Source: Piper betle | Taxonomy: Eukaryota; Streptophyta; Magnoliopsida; Piperales; Piperaceae | Direction: 5' to 3' | NCBI GenBank assembly: GCA_033002965.1 | Contig: JAURVB010009653.1 | Coordinates: 1-64,000 of the forward strand | Length of the DNA: 64,000 bases | In this document: positions 35,633 through 48,600 of the stretch, one piece after another | Numbering within the stretch: the stretch's first letter is position 1 | Layout of the letters: the number at the start of each line of letters is the position of its first letter | Translations under genes and position numbers: made by a program | The notes under the pieces: generated by a model | The model's input: only the letters and a program-made list of their open reading frames with translations | Told to the model about the DNA's origin: nothing | The model's database searches: none

Positions 35633-38600
35633 ATGGCTGTAAGTGGAAATATTACCTTCTCATCTGGAGGCTTAGACAGGAGTACAAATGGACCTCTAGA
35701 ATCCTATGGAGCAGCATCCATTAGCAGGCCGGAAATTTCTCAGGATGTTATAAAGAAAGGAGTGATATCGTCTGCCTCTGCTGAACCAAGAAATTCATCT
35801 GCATCAATCAGAGATGTACTGTACTTTTTGCAGTCTTTTCCATTGGAAAGTGAAAGGCTAACTGAGCAGAAGCCCCATAGAGCAGCAGATATAACAAAAG
35901 TGATCAGCTCTGCTCTTGGAACTGTTTCAGGAGAGAATCTTGCACACAATACTTCAAAGATTCAGTCTCCTTCACATGATATGATCAGACAGGCAAGGGC
36001 TATTGTTCGTGACAATGCAAAAAAAGCAAGGTAATTTGCATTGTTATAGGAACTAAAGATTGAGGTAGGCATTTATGATCACGATTTGGAAGAGTTCTTT
36101 GTCTTTTATGATATATTGCTACTGCATTTTCTTCATGTTATTTGGCTGCGTACTGATTGAAAATTGTAAGTTTGGAATTGGGGGGAAAAAACAGTCCATC
36201 AGTGGGTGGGAAAGTTATGATAAACATTATTTGTAGCTTTGAATGGAAGATTGATTTTGCTTTGTATAATGAATGATATAGAATGACAGCTTCGTGTTGA
36301 TTGAGCTATTTCTGATTAAATGTGAATAGACAGTAAGTAATAATATTTTTATTCTGTGAAGAAAATTGTATGCTTAATTGGGAGAAATTGACAGTGGTCA
36401 AAATTATCTCTCAGGCAGGCAAATTCTTTGATTTGTTTATTTGTTGTTGCATATGTAGGTTATGATTATTATGAGGAATGCTATGCTCTGTTCATGATAT
36501 TTTCCTTGTATGTTGTCAGTCAATCAATACCCTACTAGTCTTTAAGTGGTGAACTGGTTTCTTTTCTTGGTTCATATATTGCTTTTGATAGCAATCGAGT
36601 GAGACTCTGTGGGCAAGTATTGGACAAGATGCTTCATGTTGGTCTATGGAGAAAGCGGCGTCGATCAAATGTTACATCAGGCATGCAGACAAGTAATACA
36701 GGATCAACGGATGAGCCACCCCAAAGAGGAGTCGGCATGACTAATCTTAGCCATGGCGTGGGGCCTCAAAAGTCTGTCGATTTGGTTAAAAAGGCTATAC
36801 CAAATAAGCGTGTCCGGACAGCAATGGTGGGTGCCCCTTTTGTCTTCTGTATCTGACTACTGAGTTACTGAGAGATTGACTTTGAACTGCAAAATTATCA
36901 GGTAGATGCAAGGGCTAATGATAGTGCTGAATATAATGGAGGAATGAATAAAGCGCAAGATTTGTACAAACGTGCAAATGTTTGCAATGGTGTACTTTCT
37001 AAAGACAAGATTAGCCGAGCAATGCCAATTGTTGTATTTGATGGTTGGGAACAATCAAAAGTGCGCAAAAAGCGGACTGCATACAAGCCTGAAGTTACTG
37101 CTGCGAGTATAGCACCAAAGCCCCTCCTTGATGGTGAAGGCCCTGATCAGCTTGTTCAGCAAAAAACTCACGGATGGTCACGATTTGTTACGGCGCAAAG
37201 AATCAGGCATGGGTTCATAATACATGTTTAAGTGTTTTAGAATCACAATATATCTTGACTAATGAGGTTGGTGTGTTTAGACTTGAGAGACATGATGCTT
37301 AAGGGTCCTAAAATTATGTCTGGAGCGGCTACTCTTCAGCGCTTTTGTTTTGTTTTATTTAGCAGGAGAAAAAACTCAAATATAACTAAACCTCTTAAAA
37401 GATCATTTGAACTTTAAAAATTGGTGTGTTATCTGAGGGTTGAAAAGTTCTAAAAAAACTTGAAAGATAACATACATCTAAAATTAAGTACTTATCTCTC
37501 TTGCACAAAATGGCATGTCTAGTTGTTTAAAACCAAATTAGTTTTTTTCTTTATTGTCATTTATCACTAAAATGTTACCGTCACTTTTCCAGCCATCACT
37601 TATTCAAAAAGGAAGCTGGATGATGTATGAGACTTCTGAAAGTAATTGCTCCTGTATTTGTTTAGGCATGACATTTTTGGGGCATAGTACATTTCAGGTT
37701 TATTAGTTAAATGTTCTCTGTTACCTAGAGTCAGTTCTTCAGTGGAGGTGTTGTAGGCTGAAAGTTAGATGCAAATTTTTAACAAAAATATTTTTTCTTC
37801 TCTAGATCTGACCTGAATAGTGTCCCTCTCCATTGATATGGAAGGGAGATAGTAAATAGGTTGGAAAAATGACACACTCTTGCCAAAGCTACAAATGAGA
37901 TTTTGATGTAGCCACCTGGGGCAGCTTCTCCCATAAGGATGCAAATATGTGCAACCAATTTTCAACAAACTGTTGAGAACTTCTAGATTATTATTTATTA
38001 ATGAAAACTTTGTTTTTTAAATTTTCCTCATTCGATAACAGGACATCTTTGCACAAGGATAATGGTCCAGTTAGTCCCACCTTGACATCAAAAACAACTG
38101 CTCCTCGGGGTCCAAGATTACCCAAGTCATCTACAAGTCTGCACCATCCTGTTTTTGCTCCTGATGCTATTGAAAGCTCCCAGACTGTGAACAAAGTCCG
38201 CTTACTTGGTGAACCAAATAATCAGTCGGGATCAACATGTTTGCAGCCACCAGCACAACCTGTTACTCAGTGGGCAAGGCACAATTCACAAAAGAGAACT
38301 TGGGTTCCAAGAAGAAAAGGCTTTGTTCCCATTGTCTCAATCCATGATTGTCGAACTGCTTCAGCAGATGCAACTGGTATGGAATCGGGCTGGCCTTAAT
38401 AGTTAATGGTATGCTTTCCGTCTTGGGAAAATATTAACCTGGCAATGTCTCTCTTCTTTTGGATTTTCAGATCAAAGTGTTGCTGAGGCCAGAATGGTGA
38501 ATGCTGAAAACATGAAATTAAATCAAGAAAAAAACGAGATGACTTCGGAAAATCATGAACCCAATGTGGGCAGAGAAGCAGAGGGCAGTGATCAGGATCA

Positions 38601-41600
38601 TACAACATTGAAGTCTACTTCATATTGTGAAATTGAGAAACTCAATAATCCAGCTAATGTCAAGAAAATAAGAAGTGCTAGACTTATTTTTGACAGAACT
38701 AGAAGGTTTTCCTTGAACCCAATGGCTTCATTAGTTTATTATCCTATTTAGCTTCTGTATTTCCCTGTATTTTTCTAATCTTTCCTGATTGATATTTTCT
38801 TGTTATTGGGGGCCCAGCAAAGTGGGCCGCACACCTAAGACGAAGCATTGTGAGCGTAAGGCTAAGCAGCATCCTAAAGACAAATTGGATCGTTGTTCCT
38901 CAGATATTGCTGGTATTATTCTGCTTTTGGAGATTGAGTGATTAATGTTTGTACGTGTTATTGGCTAATTTGTCTTATATTTTTCCAGAAAGTGTGATTC
39001 ATTTTGTTATTTTCTATTTTCAGGTGATTCAGATAATGATGACAAAATGCTTCTGGCTGCTGCGAATGCTATTCTAAACAGAAGTAATTTTTTCTGACCT
39101 CCATTCTTGCTGGTGGTTAGTGGTTCAATACTCACTGTTTAGTTTTCGTTTACAGGTCATAGATCTTTGAGTGCATTCTGGGAGAAAATGGAGCCTTTCT
39201 TTGCATTTATCTCTGAAGAGGATATCACTTTCTTGAAGCAAAAGGTAACCAGTTAGAGTAGATGCACATTTTTGCCATAGAGCGATTACTTATGTAAATA
39301 TATATGTCATCAGGCTTGCCTGGCTACAAATTCTGCAGCTACCATTCAGACCTTTAACTATCTGTGTGGACTCAATTATAAAATGTAGCGACTTTGTTGG
39401 CCCTTTGTGACTTAAAACCAAAGAAGGCGTAAGTCAACTTGCACATAAGATAATAGCTTAATGGCTATTCAACAAAGGAAATTGATTATGTAGGAAAACA
39501 CTTGAGTTTGTTGGTGATGCTAATGTGATGACATATTTGTGGGTTATAATAATGTCCTCTTTGTGTGTTATTGATTATTTTCCCATTTTTCTGTCAGATT
39601 ATTTTGTTTTGAGGAAATTTGGCACTGACATGTTTGTTGGCCATTATCATGTTCTCTTGTGTGTTATTATTGGCTATTTGCCCATTTGTATGAAATGTGA
39701 ATACCCTCATTATGTTTTTTGGACTTTAGGGGGAATTTGACTCTTTTTCAGCAACATCATCCCAAGTTTTTGTTAATGAAGAAAATGTTAATGCCAGTAC
39801 CGGTTCAAAAAAGTCTAACTTGTATGATGCTGACATCCAAGTTGATGACATAATCCCACTTTCGCTTAGAACTCTTGCTGCTTTAGTTGATAAGGATGAG
39901 ATGGAACAGTTACATGCCACTACCAGTCAGTACGAAGTAGTGGGTAAGCGTGATGCAGAATTGAAGTCCAGGAGTCTATATCAGCATGCTTTAGATGTCC
40001 ATGGAGTGGTAACTGATGGAATCTACCTGAATGTACTGGATGCTGTTGAAATGGATTATTCTTATTCTCCATCTGATACAATAAGGCATAATCATAATGG
40101 ATGCCAAAGTGATTTCGGTTCTAGATCTGTTTTGGATACATATCAGTCTGGTGAAGTTTGTCTTGATAATAGAATAATGCTCGAGCTTCAGAGTATAGGG
40201 CTTTCTCCGGAAACACTAGTAAGTAACTATGTGATGAATCTTCTTCTTTGTTAAATTGGTTTACATTTATGTCTAGTGGACTTTGTAAATTGATAGAAGC
40301 TTCTTGGCTTAAAGTGAAAATATTTTCTTCAGCAAATCGTTATTCTTTGATAAAATAGATTGCACCATTTACCAATTATTGATAAATATGTTATGAACCA
40401 TCACTTTCTCCATATTTCAATACCTTGTTAAGTTTTTTTAATTTTAGTTTAGTCTTTTATTTATCTTTATTTATTTAGCTTGTATCTTGTATCAGCCTGG
40501 TCTTACACAGAAGGAAGACGAGATTAGTGTAAATATTGACAGATTAGAGGAGCTGCTTCTTCAGCAGGTACTGACTAGCGGGTCTCCTATTGGGCTATCT
40601 TTCCTTTTTACCTCCTTTTTGTAAGGGTGAAGAGCTTTCTTTATGGTTCATAAAGGGATTAGGATTTACTGCACCAATGCAAGAAATTGTTGATGGATAG
40701 CAGAGTCTTTATGCTTTGGTAGTCTTTTACTAAACCTGGATGAAAGAGAATGGTCGATGAATGAAATCATAAAAGGGATCTTACTAGAAAACTTTTATAT
40801 TTTTAGGCTGTCATCAATCTTCGGCTTTTATCATCTTTTCCCTAATGTATCATATTTTATTTTATCCTGGAATTTGTCCTTTCCTGCAAAGAATATATGT
40901 TTCAACTGACGACATCATAATCCATGTCATGGTCTAGATTGGTGCTAAGCTAATCAAAATTCTTAATCAAAATCCATACTAGCACCATGTATTTCTTTAT
41001 CTCAGATAGGCTGGGGGCTGGATTTTGTATCACGAGTTTGATGGCATAGTCATGCAAAGACAAACCTGCAAGTATCTTTTTGCTAATGCCTTCTTCTATG
41101 CAACCTCTTTAGAGTGATCTATGAGATGAAATGTGTATGTTAAGGATAAGCTTATATTGTGATGATGTGTGCTAGAGGAAGATCAATAGAGATATATTAT
41201 GACAGAAAGCTAGGAATAATAAAGTCTGCTTTGCTTTTGTCACAAAAACATGAAAATGGATAATGTTAATTTTGAATAGATTGGATTCTACTGTTAATGG
41301 AACAAGCTGATTAGTTGTTTCTTTCTTTTCTTTATTAGGTGGATGAGAACGGAGGTTTTTTCACTAAACTTGAGAAAGCTGCTGCAGAGAGGAGAAAGCT
41401 TCAAGAGAAGTACTGGATTTACAATTTTTTCTAGCTAGCTGTTTAAGATTTGTTTTTCCATGATTTTATATTTATTTGATTTTTGCATAAAAACAAGTTT
41501 ATGTCTCATGTTTGGTCAGGGAATTCGAGCTTCTAGCAATGAATAAATATGTTGAAATGGCTTATCAAAGATATATGGTATCATAAACTTCAGCATTGGT

Positions 41601-42679
41601 GTACTTTGGTACTGTTTTTATGAAAAGAAAAAGAAAATAACTCCGATGTATCTTTGGCAGTCTTGTGGAAAATCTCATAGTTCAAGCACAAAGAACGTCA
41701 GCAAAAAGTTATCTCAGCAGCATACTATCTTATCTTCTGCAAAAAGAGCTTTAGAAAGGTGTCGTTCATTTGAAGTGAGTGGCAAAAGCTGCTTTAGCGA
41801 GCCCGTATTCCAGAGTCTACTCACTTCATCTACTCAAAGGACATTTTTAGCAGGTTTGAACCTACTAGAGTCTGCAGATCTTGATGTCTTTGATGATACA
41901 GCTACCCAGACCAGATACTCCGGCAGTAGTACTAAGTCTATGTTATAATCTAGTAAATGCTTAATTTATTGTGCGAGGTTTATTAAGTTTTTGTTAACTT
42001 GGTTTTTGTATAAGCAGGTAGGGTTACTGATACATCTGGGGAACGAAATCAGAAACGAGATAATAGCAATAAGCTTTCTCCAATCATTGTTGAATCAGCG
42101 GACTCTTTACCAGAAGAAGTTTCCATCAGTGGAGGCAACTCAACAAGCAAGCTAAAAGAAATGGGTGAAGTACCCTCAATTGATGCAGAATCTTTGGCAG
42201 GTGAGCTTTCTGGAATTGGGAAGTCTTTTTCTTTTGTCCCAAAAGGAAAGAAAAGAGGGAGAGAAAAAGAGAAACCGACAAAGAAAGGATCTGTCCATAA
42301 AGTTGGCCGAACTGCTTTAGGCACCATTAAGGGTGATAGGAAGACCAAAGCCAAACCCAAATCCAAATTGAAACCGAAAACAACTCTACCAAGAGCAAGG
42401 TTGTCGTCATCTGAACATGATGATGGCAAAAATATTGGGGCAAGTTGGGAAAATGGATTGGTGGCATCGTCAAAGTTAACTGATCAAGAGGAGGATATTG
42501 ACCTGTCCCACTTGCAGCTACCGGAAATGGATGATATTGGAGCGTTTGGTGATCCAAGTGGGCAAGAACAAGATTTTGCTTCATGGTTGAATTTTGGGGA
42601 AGACTATCCAGATGGTAATTTTGATGGCGAGCATGGGCTACCGATACCAATGGATGACCTCTCAAAAATTTTGAAATAA
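35633..42679 (+). CDS. Large plant-specific protein of unknown function (At2g19390/At4g29790-type)
   Basis: Fourteen exons keep one frame: 35633-36030, 36592-36826, 36902-37212, 38042-38376, 38471-38705, 38818-38912, 39024-39083, 39156-39244, 39730-40218, 40496-40567, 41339-41409, 41520-41577, 41661-41928 and 42018-42679, about 1,125 aa. Donors of exons 3 and 13 are uncertain by a few bases (a GC donor after 37206 or GT after 41925 would also keep frame). Family landmarks: AIPNKRVRTAMVDAR, FDGWEQSKVRKKRTAYKPEV, QWARHNSQKRTW, VPIVS, KKIRSARLIFD, MLLAAANAILNRS, FWEKMEPFFAFISEEDITFL, LMLELQSIGLSPE (IMLELQSIGLSPE here), AMNKYVEMAYQRYM and the C-terminal PIPMDDLSKILK. Basic, Ser-rich and mostly disordered, with Lys/Arg clusters suggesting nuclear location (inference). 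A 5'-UTR intron is likely because an acceptor (TTTGCAG) ends at 35605. Biochemical role unknown. Confidence 0.88.
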
Positions 42680-43898
42680 GGTTGTCTTTTATACATTTAC
42701 TTCCTCGTGAGTATACTTGTGAATGTTAGTCAAGGGATTTTGATTTACAAACCGGCTGCGGATACATGAATAGGCATCGAAAAGATCCGCATATATGAGT
42801 TTATTTTTTTGGCAGAATTCAAAGTTTATCATGAAGTCTGCTCCAGTTTTAAAAAAATTGATAAACTTTTGGTTGTAAAGTATTGGTATATACATAGCTG
42901 TAGTAGCATTGATTTGTAAGTTCTAATTAACATCCAATTGTAAATAACAGATTACACATGAAATAATTTTTTTGGTTTATATGCGTGTGTTCTACAATTG
43001 TTCTACAGATTACACAAACTGGTTTGTCCATACTTCAACTTGTCCGCAACTTGTAATTAGCATTTTCATCGGTGTCGAGGTGGACAGGAGAGATCTACGT
43101 TTCTGACGCCTTTTCTTATCGCATCTGCTTTTGTCAAGGTCTATTCTATTCTAGTACATTTTACTTATCTCTTAAAGACGTGAGATTATTTTAACATTCC
43201 CTCGCATGTATAAAGTTTATTAGCCTTTGCATGTGGAGGCATCTATTGGTCTCATGCTATTTTTGGGTTTTAATACGGCATGACAAATGTGTTTAAAAAT
43301 GCACCTCTTTTTGAGTCATTCTTAAATTAAGCAATATGGAGTAAATTAACTTGGGGAATTGATTTTTGCTAAGTCTCTAGTGCATTAGGCACATAAAGCA
43401 ATAATCTGCCATAAGACCTTCCAGCAATTATAGCTGCAAGGCCCAGTTAACTTTAAACAAATCACTCACCTATTAAATATCTTAATCATAGTTTTAAAAT
43501 TTTAAGAATAAATGAGTGTTCTAATGCATGATTGTCTAGTCATTCATTTGATCTTACAATCTCTAGTTACTGGCTATAGGGCCTTACAATAAATTATTTT
43601 TCCACTTCAAAAATAACATTGCACTATATTTGCTTGCAATTTATGGGAGCAACATAACCAAATACTGATAGCATTTAGCTTTGCCCGAGAGCAATGCCGG
43701 TAGAGATGCCGTGTATCTTCACCGTCGATCATCCCGGGAATTGACGGTGAGACGTACAACATCTCCACCGACGTCGCTCCCAGAAAGAGTTAAAAATTTT
43801 TCCAAAGTAAAATCTATCTACTGTGATTGAAAAGTTTAATTAATGCCTTGAAGTCATGTAAGTACGCAAACATATTCAATGGGGGACGAGACATAGCT
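42680..43898. other. 3' UTR and intergenic DNA
   Basis: No coding signal recognised. The first few hundred bases probably include the 3' UTR of the preceding gene; the rest is AT-rich. Confidence 0.45.
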
Positions 43899-43906
43899 TT
43901 TTATGA

Positions 43907-44067
43907 GAATTTTTTACCCACGCCCTAACGCACAAATAATAACTTGACATCTGTCCACTCATTCTTATACGAAGATTGAAATGAGCAAGGGCTAGGGAAC
44001 TGAGAATGGGCGGACACGTGTAAAGTCATTATTAATGTATTTACACGGGCGTGGGTAAAATTTCCCC
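43907..44067. mobile_element. MITE with 8-bp target duplication (hAT type)
   Basis: Imperfect terminal inverted repeats: GAATTTTTTACCCACGCCC at the left and GGGCGTGGGTAAAATTTCCCC at the right, with further pairing inward (GTCCACTCATTCT against AGAATGGGCGGAC). Both sides are flanked by TTTTATGA (43899-43906 and 44068-44075), an 8-bp duplication typical of hAT transposition. 161 bp, non-coding. Confidence 0.8.
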
Positions 44068-44075
44068 TTTTATGA

Positions 44076-45300
44076 CCATACAGCAGCAGCCATGAGTTGG
44101 ATTAAACTGCAAACAATCTAAACTCTTTCAGGTGACAATTTTTTACATACATGAATCAAGCACTTTGCCCAAGCCAATGTACAAATTCCCACCGTCTAGT
44201 TTGAAAGAACGAGACATTAGGGCAGTTTTGGTGGGTGTAAGAACAATTGTGGGAAAGTGTGAAAACGTTAAAAATTGAAAATCACACCCTCAACATTCCT
44301 CGTTCCATCCCTTCTGTCAGTGTGACGCCAACAAAAACAAAAAAAACGGGCATACTTCATGCAAAGAAAAATGATTTACCGTTCCAAACTCGATTAACCA
44401 CACGGAAAAAAGTCCGGCTGTTATAGAAAGCATGAAAAAGTTTAAACAATTTTAAATAGTCAACCATTAATATATTTAGTATTTTTTTAAAAAAATGTTG
44501 TCGATTATGGTTTCCTTCAAGTAAAGTAACATTAATGACTAAAAATAATTTTGAATATTTTTTCTCGAAAACACAAAAAACATTTTTAAAAAATCACATG
44601 CAAACCACTTGTAAGAGAAAATGATAATTCTTTCACATTAAATACACTAAATTTAGACTATTTTTTATATAGAATACATTAAGCATGTACTAATTTTTCT
44701 AAGTTAGCCACTTGTCCCTACCAAACCAAACCGAACCTAAAGAAACTGAGACCACATAAATTAAGTAACAATATCTGTAGTTCAACATCAAAGAAAGGAA
44801 AATAGAGAGATTTCCCAATACTTTTCACAGTTATTACTATTTTATCAATAATAATCATTTGGCGAAGCATATACAGCTTCAATTCACAGTTTTCTTTATA
44901 AAAAACACATGATCATCAATTCATTCTTTTTCTTCTTCTTTATAAGATTGAAAACAATTCAGTTCTAATGGTGCTACATACCTTTCACAAGTTCGAGTAA
45001 AGAGCCAACCGCGTGGCCTCCCAACAAGCTTCCTCATCCACTTACATTGACTCACAACCACCCAAAGCCAATTTTTCATCTCAACTCTAGAAATCAAGGC
45101 CACGTACCTACATTTTACAGTCCAATACCTGCAATTTGATATTACAAACAGGCGGCCAACTCAATGCAATTGATATAATATCAAAAACTCCCAATTTCCT
45201 AAACACCAACCAACCCATGCAAAATTCTTCGAGTGAGAAAGCCACACCTGAAAAGAAGCAAGATTTTTATCAGTGATAAATTAGACAGAATGTTAAAGTT
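44076..45300. other. Intergenic DNA without a recognised gene
   Basis: AT-rich. A minus-strand open frame at 44921-45103 (WLFTRTCERY, Trp/Arg-rich) has no family resemblance I can name and may be the tail of the fragment described next. Confidence 0.35.
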
Positions 45301-45339
45301 TTTATGGGTAAGGAATAAATAACATACACTCGTGGACTC

Positions 45340-45670
45340 TCCGACCAGTAAACATCATAGCTCTCACTGGCAAAAGAATCAACCTATGGAAAAAATTTTA
45401 ATTTGGATGGACAAAAAATGAATTCTATCATACAAAATTCACTGAACCAGCTCTAAAACTTGTAATTGCGGGAGCATAGAGGGGTGAATTTTGCCAATGG
45501 CCGAGTTCAATGATGCTTCTCCATGCAAAGCAGCAAAAGCTTTAAGGTTTTCTCCAAGATAGAATTCTAATGACAATTCCTTGATCGGATCTGAAGTCCT
45601 CAACTGCTGCATTGACATGGAATAGAAAGGTAGCTTAGGTACATGCATTGAGATCATAATCATCATATGC
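45340..45670 (-). pseudogene. Unrecognised coding-like fragment
   Basis: The minus strand reads KLPFYSMSMQQLRTSDPIK, ELSLEFYLGENLKAFAALHG, EASLNSAIGKIHPSMLPQL, followed after an intron-like gap by VDSFASESYDVYWSESPRV (about 45340-45390). Composition and the lack of low complexity look like genuine protein sequence, but I do not recognise the family. No start exon or clean exon chain was found around it, so it is either part of a poorly resolved gene on the minus strand or a remnant. Confidence 0.35.
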
Positions 45671-45699
45671 GTTATCTGGATGATATGAAAACTATCGTG

Positions 45700-48600
45700 T
45701 TTAGATAGATGTCCTACAATTCATAAAAAAACAAAATGAGATTGTAATTATTCCTAAACATAGCCACCCCATGCAACTTGTAATGAACTTGATGCTGTAC
45801 ATGCAACATCAAAAACTTGCCCAGGATAAATGTGGGCAATCAACAATGGGTTGGCATCAGGGAAGGCCATGACCGTAACCTTACTTAAAGCAAATTTGAA
45901 ATCCAAGTTCTTCTCACATATACTGATCATTTATTGAAAGCACCAACTCCTACCAACATAAATTAAAAAAAGAACTGATACCAAAATTACAAAATGTACC
46001 TGTCTTTTCCTGAACCCTTTACAAGAGGTAACTTCAAATAAGACGAACATCCACTTGATGAGATAGGTCATTAGCACTTAGTACTTCCTGCATGGTGAAA
46101 ACACAGACATGAGCCCAGAAAGTCACTCTCGAATATATGGAAACAATATTAGAAATCTTTGTGCTATTAAGTTTATGATATTTACAGTTGAGTGAAATGC
46201 TTAGTGTCAACATCTTCCATTTTAAAGAAAAAGAAAAAAAATCAACTCAGCTAAGACTTTAAAGTAATTTACATAATTAAAGTAGATTGACATCCTGAAT
46301 AATATTTTACTGTTAATCTATTGTAAATGAGATTACACTTATTAGTGAATTTCAACTATAAATCTAATGTGAATCTTTCGTATCTTTTATTCTTTCGACG
46401 CACAAGCTTATGAATCAGATTAACATGGGTGAGAGGCGTGCAATTTGATTATTGGGCTTGTAGTATTTTTTGTGTTGGACAATGAATCATATAAACATTG
46501 GGTGAATACGATTCACACTTAAAAAATTCATATCCGTAACCTGTTAATGTAAATTCATAACCTAGATTTAGAAGTGCAATTGAGATTGCAAGTTTCATTG
46601 ACCCCTCCTTAAAAACAAAGAGAGGAAGGAAGATGCTTAAAAAATGAATACAACAAAAAAAAAAGTAAAGTTAGTTTGTATTTCTTGTTTATGAATTCTT
46701 CATTCAAACACTAAACGAGCTAAACTCCTAATTTCCTTGCTCCCACAAATACATTCTTAAAAGTTTGTATTCAGCACTGTATAAGCCATTACTGCTCTCT
46801 TCTTCTACCTAATTCAAAACACATCATTTGAAAAATATTTTGACAATTCAAACACCAGGACCAGGGAGATAATACAACTCAGTTCAGTAATTGCGAACAA
46901 CGGCAAACAACGCTCTATTCCCCCATCGAACTAGCCAAAGGCAGACAGCTTTCACCAAGCATGGACGCACTCTTCCTTCCCCATTAAAAACTGTTGCATG
47001 AATTATACAAGAACCACTTCTTGATCCGTACACTGTACAGAAAATTTTCGTTTTCTAGCAACACACCCAGATGTGTTTCAAGGAAGGGTGTAAGTGTTTC
47101 TTTCTTTCCTAAAAGAGACAAAATTGAAATTATTTGCTCTTAGGAGAATCAGGTATAAATTACATGCGAAAATTTAAAATCATTTTAAGATAAAAAAAAT
47201 TTTGAATTTGATTTAAAAGTTTTTTTAAAAATAAATTAATTTGCTAGCGCCGTAACCTCGGGCCTTTGGCCAGAGCAAGGTTCTATTAATAAAAGCGGTC
47301 ATATTTAGGATCTCTGTTCCTTTTTTCCTAGTTAGAGATAAGTCAAATTAAGCCTTTTTGTTGTTCTTAGAGCGGGCCAAAATTTGAGCACTTAGACAAA
47401 TTCAATTCGTTTGAAAGCCGGCCAAATTACGTTTGTTTATTTTAATAGATTACGAAAGAAAATAAATTTAAAAAATAAAAATAAAATGAAGTTTCATCTC
47501 TCACACATCTTTGAATGTGTTTGGATTGAAATAAATAAGAAGAGTGATGATCCTTTTCTTTTTTTATATTTTCTCCAGGTTTTGTGGGGATATCTTCTGT
47601 GAAGGAATTTTTTAGTGGGCTCGCCTCATAAAAATCTATTTTTTATCTCAACCCACTTTCTTTGCATCCAAACATTCTAACTCTAAAAAAATACACTTTT
47701 ATTTTCTTTTCACTCAAAATCCATCAATCCAAAGTTCTATTCCTTCTTCTTGCTTCAAAAGAGATATTTTATATCATTTGTTTTAAATCTTCCATAATTT
47801 CTATTTGAAATGTTGAATTTCCTCACATATTTGATAAAGACACACCTTCTCTTCCATCTTCAACACTTCTCCCTTTTATTTTGTCCCTAGTTATTTGAAA
47901 TACTTTTTTATTTCCCTTTTGGAGTTGTTTACCCTCTTTTGGGGTTATTTTTTAAACATAAAACGTTACATGCCAAGGTGTGGCAGTGCTTTAAGGGGAG
48001 TGCTTTTGGAGAAGGCTGGTTTGACATTGTAATGCCTTCTCATTTTTCCCTTCGTGATGGGAGGTTGTATTCTTCTCGGACATTTCGAAATTGTTTGGCA
48101 AAAATTTTGTAGATAGTTTGGTGATATAATTTGTATTAGTTGGTATGACTCTTATTCTACTTAGTTTTAGTTTATTGTTTTGTGTATGGGTTGCTTAACT
48201 ATGTAAATGTCGGATGACTTTCTTATATGAATAGATTGCCCTTCCAATCAATCTAAACAAAATTGACTTGGTACTTTTTTACTTTAGGTTGGATAGTCAT
48301 GGATGGCCAAATGATAGTATATGTCTTGAAGCATTTAAGATCGAATTAGACTAATCGATTATGACTAAACGAAAACAAACTACACATGAACATTTATTAT
48401 TTCGTTTGAATTACCAACCGGGCGATAAATAATTATAAATTAATGATATAAATAATATTTTTAAAGATTATTACTAAAATATCTTTAATAATTATTAAAT
48501 TTGAAGCACATCAATCTTAATTTTTGAATTTGTTTTGGTAATATAATATATTTGTTTGTGAGATGAGGGCTTGGCGAACGGTTGAATGAGGTTGTTTAAG

